DNA of 64,000 bases, taken from contig NC_037255.1 in the NCBI RefSeq assembly GCF_000002425.4, positions 11,486,710 to 11,550,709 of the forward strand, written 5' to 3'. The DNA comes from Physcomitrium patens (taxonomy: Eukaryota > Streptophyta > Bryopsida > Funariales > Funariaceae). The notes under the pieces are model-generated. The model saw only the letters and a program-made list of their open reading frames with translations. It searched no databases and had not been told where the DNA came from. Position numbers and translations under genes: made by a program. Shown here piece by piece: positions 33,981 to 46,015 of the stretch. The number at the start of each line of letters is the position of its first letter. The first letter of the stretch is position 1.

Positions 33981-35241
33981 TATTATTTTTTTCTTGTTTT
34001 AGAAGTGAATGGATTATTCTACTTCATTGTTGTATTTTGAAGGTTATGGACTATCTATCTTTTAAACAAAAAAATCTTATTTTTTAATACTAATATTTTT
34101 TTAAAGAGAGTGTATTATCTTTTTTTTTGGAAATTTTTATTAGAGGTTGCGGATTACCCTCTTTTAATTTAACTTTTTTGGATTTGTTTGAGTTGCTTGT
34201 AAAAGGAAAGATTATGAATGCTATATCTAATAGAAGTGAAAATAGATTTGTAGCTATTGTAAATCTTTGTGAGCTCTTTAATATTCTTAAAGTAGAAATC
34301 TCATGTATTTTTAACGTAAATCATAGAAAGTATTATACCTACACCTATAGAAGAAGTTCAAAGTCTCTGGCAAGAAGTTGTGCAATTGAAGGAAGCAAAT
34401 AGATTGACATCACAATCAAATCCAGGTAGTTTTACTTCTATAAGTATGACAAGGACAAAGATTAGTATGTCTAAAAAATTTGATGGAAAAAGATCAAAAT
34501 TTTGAGGATTTTTGCAACAAGACAAGCTCTATTTAAGATTGCATCTTTTTCAATATCTTGATGGATTTACTCAAGTTAGATTCATAGGTGCACTTTTATT
34601 AAGAAGTGCTCTCTTTTGATTTGCATCTTTAATGAAAAAAGATTCATGATTCCTTTATGATTTGAATTCATTCTTAGAAGTATTTATAGTGACATTCAAA
34701 GAAAGTGATTGAGAATGAGTAGCAGAGACCAAACTCTTATCTTTACAACAAGGATCACGATCAGCTATCACATATGCTAATGAATTCCAAAACCTTGCTT
34801 GCGATGTAGATTGAATTGATAAAGAATTCATCAATCAATTTTGATATGGATTAAAAGATAGTGTCAAATATTTTTTTATTAATAATATCAAAAATAAAAT
34901 CTTTGGAACAATTTATTACTCAAGCCATTGCTCACGACAATCGATTATTTGAAAGGCATCAAGAACAAAGACTTGGCTAAAGAAGAACAAGTTAAGTAAT
35001 GGCAACAGCTTTTAAGTTTTTTGAAACATATTCATCAAGGCCGAAACCAATAAAAATTGCTATAATATATTTTAAACCTTTCACAGAGCAGAAAAAGACT
35101 CAACGTTACAAAGAGGGTTTATATTTATATTATAGAAAAGCTGACCATACTACTCAATATTGTCTAAAGAAGCAATACAATTATAAAATAAAAAGCACAA
35201 TTACCAGTGAAGATAATGTCTCAGAAAACAAGTTTTTCTAG
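33981..35241 (+). pseudogene. Element D Gag
   Basis: N-terminal stretch near 34190-34320 (LLVKGKIMNAISNRSENRFV), linker with QLKEANRLTSQSN near 34385, capsid start KKFDGKRSKF near 34475, later SRSAITYANEFQNLAC near 34770. From 34999 an open stretch contains the zinc knuckle LYYRKADHTTQYC (35133-35171): the H and last C of CX2CX4HX4C remain, the first two Cys are lost. Known: Gag capsid and nucleocapsid. The 34127 start is not trusted; no clear ATG is conserved among copies. Several stops; not expressed as one protein. Confidence 0.75.
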
Positions 35242-35339
35242 CTACAATACAGACCGTGCAGCTGGAATCATGTACAACATCTAGTAAAGGTCTTATTCTC
35301 TCCTCAAATCCTTCACCTTATTTTATAATAGATGTATGT

Positions 35340-36836
35340 TTAAGACCTAAAAATCAAAAAGTCCTTGCCTTATTAGATTTAGGAGCCTGAGCCTATTTTA
35401 TAGACGAAGATTTTGTCAAAAATCAAAAAATATTTTAAATCAAGAAAACTAAATCCATACATGTAGAAGTCACAGATAGTTGTTTGTTATCTTTTGAAAA
35501 TGTTACCCACGAGACTGATCTTTTAGATGTAACAATTAAAGATCATAATAATGTAGTAGTACTTAATGTAATAAGATCTCCATTCAATCTGATTAGTTTA
35601 GAATTATCATGGCTAGAAAAATATAATCTTCAAATAGATTGGAATTCTTGTAACCTTAATTTTTTTAGTAGTATAGTACAAGATTGAGTTAGCAAAGTAG
35701 AAGTACAAAAGTCTTATACTTTCAAACCTTTATTGATAGGTGCAAGATCTTTCATACATGCTGCAAAAGAAGGATCATCTTTTGCTATATATGCTATGCC
35801 CATTTCTAATGGTGAAAAAATGTTAAGTAGTATTCTTAGTGGATATGAAGAATTCCAAGATTTTTTTGAAAAGAAGAATGTAGACATTCTTTTGGAACAT
35901 CGACCTTATCATTATTCAATGGATTTACAAGAAAGAGCTCAACTACCATTTGGACCAATCTATAGCTTATCACAGAATGAGTTGGCTATATTAAAAGAGT
36001 ACATTGATGAGAACTTGACAAAGAATTTTATACACCATTTTAAATCTCCAATTGGAACTCCTATCTTATTTGTAAAGAAGAAAGATAGATCTCTGTGGAT
36101 GTATGTAGATTATCAAGGATTCAATAAGATTACCATCAAGAATAGATATCCTTTGCTTTTGATTTCAGGACTTCTTGACTAATTCAATCAAGCAAAGATC
36201 TGTGCCAAAATAAATCTACTAGAAGCATACAACTTAGTTCTTATCAAAAAAGGAGATGAATGGAAGACTGCTTTTCAAACTAGGTATGGACATTTTGAAT
36301 ATAATGTCATGCCTTTTGGACTCACAAATGTACTAGTTGCTTTTCAACATTATATGAATAATATTTTTTGTGAATTTTTAGATGATTTTGTCATTTGTTA
36401 TTTAGACAACATATTAATCTACTCTAAGAACAGAGATGAATATGAACTTCATATTTATTGTGTGTTATAGAAACTTAGAGATACAAGATTATATGCCAAG
36501 TTGGAAAAGTATATATTATATATTTTTCAAGTTGACATTTTAGAGTACATCATTTTCAATGAAGGCCTTATGATGGATCCTAAGAAGGTCTAAACTATCA
36601 TAAATAGGAAGATTCTAAACACAGTAGAAGATGTGCAATGCTTTTTAGGCTTTATTAATTACTATCGAATCTTCATCAAGAATTTTTTTCAAGTTGTAGA
36701 TACACTTATACCTTTGACTTGTAAAGACAAACTTGAGTGGAATAAAGAAAGAAAAGTATCATTTCATGCTTTAAAGAAAGAATATATTTTTGTACCAATT
36801 ATACATTGTATTGACTTCTCTAAGGTTTTTTTGTAG
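35340..36836 (+). pseudogene. Element D protease and reverse transcriptase
   Basis: A single frame carries 35340-36836. Protease: LALLDLGA, stop, AYFIDEDF near 35370-35415 (active site D-S-G changed to D-L-G). The open stretches 35484-35687 and 35733-36182 lead into RT: LSQNELAILKEYIDENL, ILFVKKKDRSLWMYVDYQGFN, then KKGDEWKTAFQTRYGHFEYN, MPFGLTN. The catalytic box is CYLDNILIYS at 36396-36425, with YLDD changed to YLDN. The connection domain FLGFINYYRIFIKNFFQV lies at 36645. Stops at 35685, 36180, 36469 and 36591. Known role: cleaves polyprotein, copies RNA to DNA. Inactive. Confidence 0.8.
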
Positions 36837-37290
36837 AAACAAATACATCAAACTTTGTTATAGGTGTCATGTTGTTATAAATGGAAAAAATTGACAAACT
36901 CCACCTAGTAGCTTTTCATTCTAAAATATTTTCAGCAATCGAGATTAATTATGAGATCCATAAGAAGAAGCTCTTTACAATCATGGATTCATTTCAAGAA
37001 TGGCATCATTATTTAGAAGCACTTCTACTCTAGTCATTGTATATATAGATCATAAGAACCTCAAGTACTTCATGTTAGTACTTGTTTTGAATCGTCGTTA
37101 AGTCCGTTGGAGCATGTCTTTATCTAGATTCAAATTCAAGATCAATTATTAATCAAAAAAATAACAAAGTCTATCAAATGTCTTTTCTAGACATTCTTAT
37201 CTTGCATCAAAATAAAGAGATATATCTTTTGATCAACAAAAATGATCTTCTTGAAGTCCAAATATTTCATCTTTGATCAATAAAATTAAT
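36837..37290 (+). pseudogene. Element D RNase H
   Basis: After a frame change: ETNTSNFVIGVML (first catalytic Asp position changed to Asn), LVAFHSKIFSAIEINYEIH, FQEWHHYLEA and DHKNLKYFMLVLVLNRR near 37050-37100. This is the RNase H order of Ty3 elements, with stops and at least one further frame change. Confidence 0.7.
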
Positions 37291-37295
37291 ATTGA

Positions 37296-38559
37296 TTGTT
37301 GATTGAATCTTTGTCAAGCAAATTCAATCAAGTATGTCCTCTAATCTTCTTGTTTATGATATTAAGAATACTTTCTTTAAATCCTATGATACTTCAAAGT
37401 GTGAATTCAAGACCAACCTACTATATTTTGAAGATCACCTTTATATTCCAGAAGACAAGGCATGATTATATGACTTTCAAGCTCGTCATGATTTTTGAGC
37501 AACTGGATATTTTAGATACAATAAGACTTTGGATCTAATATCAAGAGATTTTTGGTGGCTTCAAATATGGAAGGCAGTCAAATACTTTGTACAATCATGC
37601 AATACTTATTCAAGATCCAAAACTCCTTGTCCTTAATCTTATTAACTACTTCAATTGTTACCTATTCAAAACAACCATGGTCTTTTGTTTCTATGAATTT
37701 TATCATAGATCTTTCAATCTGAGATTCATATGATTTCATATTTGTAATTGTAGATTGCTTCGCCAAAATGGCACATTTTATACTTTTTATAAAATCTATT
37801 TTAGGTGAAGAAATAACTAAGTTTTTTATTGATAATATCTATCGCTATTATGGATTGTTAAAGGATATTATATTAGATAGGGAGATTCAATTTGTATCAA
37901 GATTTTGAAGAACCTTATTTAAGATTCTAAAGGTGGATATAAAGCTTTCTTTGACTTTTCATCCTCGAACTCATGGGCAAACGGAACAGGTGAATCAAAT
38001 TTTGAAACAGTATTTGATGTGTACCATCATCTATTATCAACATGATTGGACAATTCTTTTGCCATTGGCAGAGTTTGCATACAATAATTTAATACATTCT
38101 TTTATCCAACAAATACCTTTCTTTACTAATTATGGTTATCATCGATGACTTGATATTTTTGACTTTTCAAAAGTTGATAATCCTATGATGAAAGATTTAG
38201 CAAATCATTTATCAAAAGTACATGCAATAATAAAGATATAATTAAAAGAAGCTCAAGAATGGCAAAAGATTAACGTGGATGCCTATTTTAAGGAACAACC
38301 ATAATTCAATATAGGTATTAAGGTATGGTTATTTTGTCGCAATATCAACACTACTTGTTGTTGTTATAAGTTGGACTATCATAGGTTGAGACCTTTTTTT
38401 ATTTGTAAATAAATCAATCCTGTTGCTTATTGATTACATCTATAGGAGTCTATGAAGATCCATCTTATATTTTACATATCATTTTTTGAGCCGTATAAGA
38501 CAGTGGACATACCAAGAAGAAGACAGATATCACCTCTGCCTATAGACATGGATAATAAT
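37296..38559 (+). pseudogene. Element D integrase
   Basis: Zinc region 37500-37630 (GYFRYNKTLDLISRDFWW in broken frames; later Cys partly lost). The core, from about 37690, has three carboxylates at recognisable places: IVDCFAKMAHF (37750), LDREIQFVSRF (37875) and QTEQVNQILKQYL (37980 on). An open stretch spans 37933-38148. The GPF/Y-like region (KLDYHRLRPFFICK) is near 38370-38410 and SMKIHLIFYISFFEPYKTV near 38450-38500. Known role: strand transfer. A stop after SRF at 37906 breaks it. Confidence 0.75.
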
Positions 38560-38738
38560 CAAGAATTCGAGGTAGAAGAAGTCTTAGACTGAAGGCGGCG
38601 CCAAAATAAGTTAGAATACCTTGTTCATTGGTACGGATATGATATTAGTGAATGCACATGACAGCCATCAAAGAATCTTTTAAATATAACAAAGAAAGTT
38701 GAAGCCTTTTATCAACAAAATCCATTAAAACCAAGATG
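38560..38738 (+). pseudogene. Element D chromodomain
   Basis: QEFEVEEVLD, stop, RRRQNKLEYLVHWYGYDIS, ECT, stop, QPSKNLLNITKKVEAFYQQN. The aromatic positions of the fold (Y/F, W, Y) are visible. Both stops are TGA at places that are Arg or Trp in sister copies. Known: binds methylated histone tails and targets integration. Puts these elements among the chromoviruses. Confidence 0.8.
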
Positions 38739-38835
38739 AAGAATGGCAAAGCTTTGCTATAAAAGAAACAAGATCAAAGAAAGATAACATTCTACCTTCT
38801 ATCTTTATTTGTAGCTTATTTGTGATGTCAAGGAG

Positions 38836-38991
38836 ATGGAGAACCAATAACTTGTAGATTCAACTCAAGAGCTTTTATTTGCAAACTTATCAAATAAGAC
38901 ATTATAATTGTTACAACCTTTAAGATGACAAAATCAAGATGAAGATCTTCAAGAACGACATGTCCTTCCTTGAATAAATGGCGAGATATAA
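38836..38991 (+). pseudogene. Conserved 51-codon tail frame, element D copy
   Basis: ATG to TAA, 156 nt: MENQ, stop, LVDSTQELLFANLSNKTL and so on, ending INGEI before the TAA. Copies in B and A have the same length, no indels, and the same terminal TAA after ATA. In frame with the chromodomain. Elements C and F lack it. No family recognised. Confidence 0.6.
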
Positions 38992-39299
38992 TGTGTTTCA
39001 TTTCGTGACCTTGGAAGAAACTTTTGCTATTTGGTGATTTTATTAGAGGTGAAAAAAACTCTTAATGGTGTTCCAAATGTTTTATTTAAAGGAAGTTACA
39101 AAGGCCTCAACAACAACTAAATAACAGGGTCATTTTCTCACCCTAGTATAGGACACTATTAATGGTTGAGAGGGCTTATCAACCATCTTTAAAGAGAGCA
39201 AAGATCAGAGTATGTGGCAAATATAATTTGCCACATTTTAAACTTCTTGAATACATGAAGACCGCTCCTTATGTAACTCGTCTCTAAAAAGAAGTGTAA
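38992..39299 (+). other. Element D 3' untranslated region and polypurine tract
   Basis: Conserved in B (51274-51579) and A (23116-23400, minus), including GGAAGTTACAAAGG-like and TATGTGGCAAATA words. Ends AAAAAGAAGTGTAA (39286-39299), the purine tract before the LTR; B has AAAAGGCAGGGTAA. Confidence 0.6.
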
Positions 39300-39781
39300 T
39301 GTCATGGACATATACATTTATGCCAATAATTACTTATATAATTAGATAGAAGTAGGTAAATATAAATTAATTTCATAAAGTCTTCTGGTGAAGCTTTCTA
39401 GAAGCTTCATAGATGTGGTTTTGACTTTAAATGTGTTTGTAGGTTATAAACTTTACCAACAATTTAATCATGTGTTGGTAGCTTGTAGAACAAGTTAACT
39501 CCATATGAGGCTAGCAAAGTCAACATGTTTTGGAAGTCCTGTAAGACATTACCACGTAGCTCTTAATTAAGAGTATATATGAAAGTAAGAAAGAAACTTT
39601 CTTCACTCTTGTCAATATTGTTCTAGTCCTTAGTTTTGTTTCAAGAATTTCTAGTCTTTTTATTTTTGGCAATAGCCATTCTAATTAATATTACATTACC
39701 TTTTGAGTGACTTTTTAGTTCTCTTTAGTGTCATAAGAGTGTATCAAGGATTCTCTTTTTTTGAAATTCATGTCCTTGACA
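39300..39781 (+). repeat. Element D 3' LTR (482 bp)
   Basis: TGTCATGGACATATACATTT to GTCCTTGACA. Same as the 5' LTR apart from decay and one missing segment of about 70 bp near 39500-39510. Confidence 0.85.
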
Positions 39782-42700
39782 CTAATACAAATTGATACAA
39801 TGCATTTTAAATTCCTCACAAAGCAAGAAAAAAATTTGACATTGTCAAAATAACTTGTGTTTATATTATCGAGAAACTAAGCATATTATTTAACATTATC
39901 CAAAGAAGCAACGTAATTACTAAATGAAAAGCATGATTGCCAAAGATGACAATGTATCAAAAAAAAAGTTTCTCTAACTACAATAAGAATCAAGCAATTG
40001 GTATCATATGCAATACCAAGTAAAGGTCCTATTTGGTCTTGAGATTTCTTACCTTATTTTACAATCGACGTGTATTTAAGACCTAAAAATCACAAAGTCT
40101 TTGTATTTTTAGATTTAGGAGCCTCAATGTGTTTTATAGACAAAGACTTTGTTAAAAAATAAGAAATATCTTTAATCAAGAAAGTTAATTCCATACGTAT
40201 AGAATTCATAGATAATCATTTATTATCTTTTAAAGATATTATCTATGAGATTATTCTTTTAAATATATCAATTAAATATTATAATAGCATGATAATATTT
40301 AATATAATAAGATCTTCTTCCAATCTAATTATTTTAAGATTATCATGGTTAAAAAATTATAATCTTCAAATAGATTGAATTTCTTGTAATTTTAATTTTT
40401 TTGATAGTTTAATTTAAAATCTTTTTGATCAAGTAGAAATACCTAATTCTAGTATATCCAAATCTTTATTGATAGAAGTAAGAGCTTTTATGTATACCAA
40501 GTTATCATATATGATCATCTTTTGCTTTATATTCCATACTTATTTTTGATGGTGAAAAGACATAAAGTGCTATTCCTAGCTAGTATTGAGATTTTAAAGA
40601 TGTTTTTTAAAAAAAAAATGTAGATATTTTTATAAAACATCAATCTTATGATTTTTTAGTTGATCTGTAAGAAAGAGTTCAACTACCATTTATACCAATC
40701 TACAACTTATCACAAAATGAATTGGATGCATTAAAAAAATATATTAATAAAAACTTGGCTAAAAACTTTATATGCCATTCAAAATCTCTAACAAAAATTC
40801 CTATCTTATTTGTGAAGAAAAAAGATAGATCTCTACATTTGTGCATAGATTGTTAAGGATTTAAGAAGACTACCATTAAGAATAAATATCTACTACCTTT
40901 GATTTCAAAACTTCTCGATCAACTAAATCAAGTAAAGATCTATATAAAAATTGATCTATAAAGAGCTTATTATTTGATATGCATTAAAAAAAGAGATGAA
41001 TAAAAAATTATATTTTGAATTAGGTATGGACATTTTGAATATAATGTCATACCTTTTAGACTCTCAAATACACCAATTACTTTTTAATATTTAATGAATG
41101 ATATCTTTTTTGAATTTCTTGATGATTTTATTATCTATTATTTACACAACATTTTAATCTATACTAAAAATATAAAAAATAAATTCATATTTATCATATA
41201 TTACAAAAATTTAGAAATTAAAGATTATATGCTAAGTTAGAAAAAAAATTATTTTATACTACTCAATTTGACTTCCTTGGATACATCATTTCTAACGAAA
41301 GACTAATAATGGATCAAAAAAAGTCTAGACTATGATAGATTGGAAGATTTTAAAAATAATAAGAGATGTATAATATTTTTTAGGCTTTGCTAATTACTAT
41401 TGCATCTTCATTCAAATTTTTTTTCAAGTTGCGGCTCCACTTACACACTTGACTTATAAAGACAAATTTGAATGGAGTAAAGAAGCTAAAGCATGATTTG
41501 ATGCTTTAAAAAAAGAGTTATTTTTGTACCAATCTTATATTATATTAATTTTTTAAGACATTTTTTATGGAAATAGATGCATCAAACTTTATCTTGGGTG
41601 TAGAATTGTCACAAATAAGAGTAGATGACAAATTCCATCTAGTAGCTTTCTATTCCACAAAATTTTCAGCAATTAAGACTAATTATGAAATCTTCAATAA
41701 AGAATTATTTGTGATCATGGATTCATTTTAAGAATAGCATCATTATCTAAAAAGTGCCTTGAGTCAAGTCATCACATATACAAATCACAAGAACCTTAAG
41801 TATTTTATGTTGGCACATGTTTTGAAATATTGTCAGGCTCGTTGGAGATGTCTTTATTAAGATTTATTTTAAGATCACTTATCAACTCAAAAAACAATAA
41901 GATTTATCAAATGCCTTTTTTAGTCATTCTTATCTTATATCAAAAATAAGAGATGCATCTTTTAATCAATAAAAAATAATTCCCTAAAGTCAAAGTATTT
42001 TCACTTTTAAAAAATAAAATCACTAATAATTGGTGATTCAATCTTTGTCAAGAAAATTAAATCAAGTATGTCTTCTGATTCTCTTATTCATGATATTAAG
42101 AATATTTCTTCTAACTTTTATAATACTTTTAAGTTTAAGTTCAAGAACAATCTACTCTATTTTGAGGGATGATTATATATTCCAAAATGTAAGGTACAAT
42201 TATGTGTTCTTCAAGCTTATCATCATTCTCTAGTATTTGGATATTTTAGAATCAACAAGACTTTCAAGCTAATATTGAAATATTTTTGGTGGATTCAAAT
42301 GTCAAAAGTAACCAAAGACTTTGTACAATCATGTGATATTTATTCAAGATCCAAAACTCCTCATCATTGATCTTATGAACTTTTTCAGCCATTATCTATT
42401 TCAAAACAACCATAGTCTTATATTTCTATGGATTTTAGTATGGATCTTCTAGTCTCACATTTGTATGATATTATATTTATGATAATAAATTGTTATATCA
42501 AAATGATACATTTTGTACCATATATAAAATCTATTATGGGTGAAGAAATATCTAAGCTTTTTCTTAACAATATCTATTGCTATCATGGATTATCCAAAGA
42601 TATTATATTAGATAGGAGGATTCAATTTGTATCAAGGTTTTAGAAAATCCTTTTCAAGATTTTAAAGATGGATATAAAGCTCTCTTTGACTTTTTATCTA

Positions 42701-43538
42701 TAAATTAATAGGCAAATAGAATAAGTTAATCAAATTTTGGAGTAGTATTTGAGGTATACCATCAACTATCATAAAGATGACTAAACAACTCTTTTATAAT
42801 TAATGAAGTTTGTATACAATAATTTAATATATTTTTCTATTCAACAATTTTTTTTTTTTGCCAATTATGGTTATTATCTATAATTTGATACTTTTGACTT
42901 TTTAAAAGTTGATAAAATTATGAAAAAAGATTTGGTGAATTGTTTGTTAGAATTATATGCAACAATGAAGGCATAGTTAAAAGAAATTCAAGAATGACAA
43001 ATAATCAACATAGATGCCTATCAAAAGGAACAACCACAATTCAATGTGGGTAACAAGGTATGGCTACTTCATTGCAATATCAAGACTGCTCATTCTTATG
43101 ACAAATTGGACTATTGTAAGCTTAGATCTTTTCAAATTTATAAACAAGTCAATCTTGTTGCTGATTAATTATATCTACTGGAGTCTATGAAGATCCATCC
43201 TATTTTCTATGTGTCTCTTTTTGAGTCATATGAGTCAATGAATATCTTGAGAAGAAGACAAATGACACTTCTTCTTATAGAAGTGAATAATAATCAAGAG
43301 TTTGAGGTAGAAGAAGTTTTAGATTCATGGCAATGTCAAAATAGATTAGAATATCTTGTTTATTATGGAAAATATGATATTAATGAATGCAAATGAAAGT
43401 TAGCAAAGAATCTTACAAATGCAAGAAAGAAGGTTGAGGCTTTTTATGGCCAACATTCATCAAAATCAAGATGAAGAATAGTAAGATTCATAAAAGATGA
43501 TTACTTTTCATAAAACTCGTTCTTAGAAGAAAAAGTAA
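39782..43538 (+). pseudogene. Element C Gag end, protease, RT, RNase H, integrase, chromodomain
   Basis: Gag zinc knuckle LCLYYRETKHII near 39857-39890 (Cys2 lost). Protease FLDLGASMCFIDKDF near 40115. RT from 40690; catalytic box YYLHNILIYT near 41140 (YLDD changed to YLHN). RNase H 41570-41880. Integrase: open stretches 42030-42233 and 42428-42643 (HFVPYIKSIMGEEISKLFL; LDRRIQFVSRF). Chromodomain in 43187-43396: QEFEVEEVLDSWQCQNRLEYLVYYGKY. No 51-codon tail follows; instead a short region AAGATGAAGAATAG leads to AGAAGAAAAAGTAA and the LTR, as in F. Heavily stopped. Confidence 0.75.
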
Positions 43539-44064
43539 TGTCACAAACATATATATTTATTCTAACATATATCCATATGATTAAGTAGAAGTATATAAAA
43601 TTTATTTTATTTTATAATATTTTCTAGAAAAGCTTTTGAAAAGCTTTATAAATACTACTTTGACTTCATATGTATATGTAATTGATTGGTAGGTTAGAAA
43701 CTTAGTCAATAACTTAAATACGTCTTGCTAGCTTGTAGAACAAGCTAACTATGTGGTATATATATAGAAAACATTTTTTACAAGTTAAGATATGTGTCTT
43801 ATAAAGTCAACACATTTTAGAGGTTCTATAGGACATTGCTACATAGCTCTTAATTAAATGTATATATAAAGACAAGAATGAAGCCTTCTTCACTCTTGTC
43901 AACGACTTTTGAGTTATTATTCTTGTTTTAAGATTTTTTAGTCTTATCTTTGGCAATAGCCATTTTATTTTAATACTATATTATCTTTGAATAATTTTTT
44001 AGTCTTTTTGAGTGATACAAGAGTGTATTAAATTTTTCTTTTTTTGAAATTCATATCCTTGATA
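43539..44064 (+). repeat. Element C 3' LTR (526 bp)
   Basis: TGTCACAAACATATATATTT to TATCCTTGATA. Contains CACTCTTGTCAACGAC near the RNA start, intact where the C 5' LTR has decayed. Confidence 0.85.
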
Positions 44065-44195
44065 CCACCATTTGAAGCAATTTATAGCTTGTCATAGAAT
44101 AAATTAGCTACATTCATAAAATACATTAATGAGAATTTGGCCAAAAACTTTATATGCCATTCCAAATCTCCAAGTGGGATTTCTATTTCATTTAA

Positions 44196-44229
<34 letters not shown>

Positions 44230-44964
44230 AAATCTCTATAGATGTATGTAGACTATTAAGAACTCAACAAGATCAACATTAAGAATATGTATTCTTTATC
44301 TTTGATTTTAAGACTTCTTAAACATATAAAGTTTTTGGCCAAATTTATATAAAAATAGATCTACAAAAAGTATACAATTTGATATTCATTAAAAAACCAA
44401 ATGAATCAAAAATCATATTTTGAATCAAGTATAGACATTTCAAATATAATGTCATGCCTTTTAGACTTATAAATGTATCAATTACTTTTAAATATCTTAT
44501 AAATGATGGTTTTTGTGAATTTTTTGATAAATTTATTTTTTGCTATTTTAGATAATATTTTAATCTACTTTAAGAACTTAGAAGAATATGAACTTTATAT
44601 TATTTGTATATTACAAAAACTAAAAGATACAAGATTATATGCCAAGATAAAAAAGTGTATATTTCAAACTACTCAAATTAATTTCCTAAGATATATCATT
44701 TCAAACAATGGTCTTATGATGGATCTAAAAAAGGTCCAAATTATCATAGATTGGAAGATCTCAAAAAAAATCAAAGATGTGTAATATTTTTTTGGAAATT
44801 TGCTAATTATTACAGAATCTTCATCAAGAACTTTTTTCAAGTTACGGTTATTTTTATATGTCTCACATGTGAAGACAAATTTAGGTAGAGTAAAGAAGCT
44901 AAAGCATCTTTTCTAGCCTTGAAGATATCATTTATTTTTACACCAATTTTATACTTCATTAATT
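44065..44964 (+). pseudogene. Element B reverse transcriptase, main part
   Basis: Continues from 31993: PPFEAIYSL, then HSKSPSGISISF followed by a 32-base A run (44197-44228) where sister copies have AAGAAGAAAGATAG. RT palm: KYNVMPFRLIN near 44450; the catalytic box is frame-broken near 44540-44570 (CYF... with ILIYF in the next frame). MMDLKKVQIIIDWKIS ends the open stretch 44503-44784; FANYYRIFIKNFFQV follows near 44800. Confidence 0.75.
44197..44228 (+). repeat. Poly(A) run inside element B RT
   Basis: 32 consecutive A bases at the VKKKDR codons of RT. Probably slippage expansion of an A-rich coding run; no gene boundary here. Confidence 0.9.
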
Positions 44965-46015
44965 GTGAAGTAAAATAAATCCCCACTAGTTGGAAGTCTA
45001 TTCTAATTTACAACTTTTAACTAACTGCCAATTTAATTACTTAAATTGTCTTCTATTTTATCTTAAATTCTTAATTTTTTAATTAATAAAAATTGCTTTG
45101 ATGTACTACTAAAAACAACACAAAGCACTCAAATAACTCAACAAACATACACACTTGAAAGATAATTTTTTATAGAATTTTATTTAAGTCTATATAATAA
45201 TAATAATTATTATTATTTTTAATTTAATTTTTAATATTTATCTAGTATTAACTATCATCCATACGATTTCCATCCAATTTGTTGAAATTCTTCTTTTACT
45301 TGATCTAATTCATTCAATAAGAAAATCATCTGGTTCAACCTGAGTTCCTTTTAACCTAAGTTCAATTAAAGTTCACCTAGTGTGGAAGTTCAATGGGACA
45401 AGTCGAAAGTCTGATATTGGCCACTTCAGCTCGAGTAGCGCTCCTGCAGCAGAGGATTAAGTCCCGATTATCGTCAATCTTCGACTAGCATGCCTTACAG
45501 CAGCAGCCCTGGTTCCCTCATGCTGCCGAATTGATGCGCCCTAGAACTGCTGGGATTTTGATTACAAGACCGCATCACCTTAGGGTCTTCAACTTCTACC
45601 TCCACACATACGACGATCATCAAAGAAGTGTAGCTCTTAAACTCCAATTCATCGCATAGAAGAAAAAAATCAAAATGCAACGAGGAGGGACGACGTCCAC
45701 GGTCCACTACCACTGAGTCCATGAGGTCGCATGCAGTAGACTTTGAAGCAGGGAGCACTTGTGGTAGCAACTTCGACTATTGATCTCCAGCAATCCCGTT
45801 CAAGTTTATAATAGCGTTCACTATACTGTCTGCTTCTCAAAGCTCTAATCTACCACAGCCTCACCCTAACTGTCCGATGTTCGACTACCTCTTCATGTTG
45901 CACTAAACGCAAGTACATGCGCGTTTATGGTTTATCAATTTTGGGAAAGAGCTTCATCTAGGGATTAAATGCTCAGAACTAGAACTCGAGGATATCCTAC
46001 AAAACTCAAATGAAT

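Larger units (their letters stand above)
33412..39781 (+). mobile_element. Ty3 element D, rightward, innermost and most complete
   Basis: 6.37 kb with both LTRs (33412-33962, 39300-39781), primer site, Gag, protease, RT, RNase H, integrase, chromodomain, tail frame, polypurine tract. CTGAT (33407-33411) and CTAAT (39782-39786) are the target duplication. Element C Gag text continues across the joint. As the last arrival in the nest it is the least decayed of A to D. Confidence 0.85.
31994..44064 (+). mobile_element. Ty3 element C, rightward, nested in B
   Basis: 5' LTR 31994-32463, Gag part 32560-33411, element D, Gag end 39782-39960, protease 40050-40440, RT 40680-41540, RNase H 41560-41880, integrase 42000-43030, chromodomain 43290-43470, 3' LTR 43539-44064. 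Left flank TTACT and right flank CCACC both derive from CTACC, the bases at this spot in the RT entrance of element D (CAACTACCATTT), so a 5-bp target duplication is preserved in decayed form. Confidence 0.8.
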
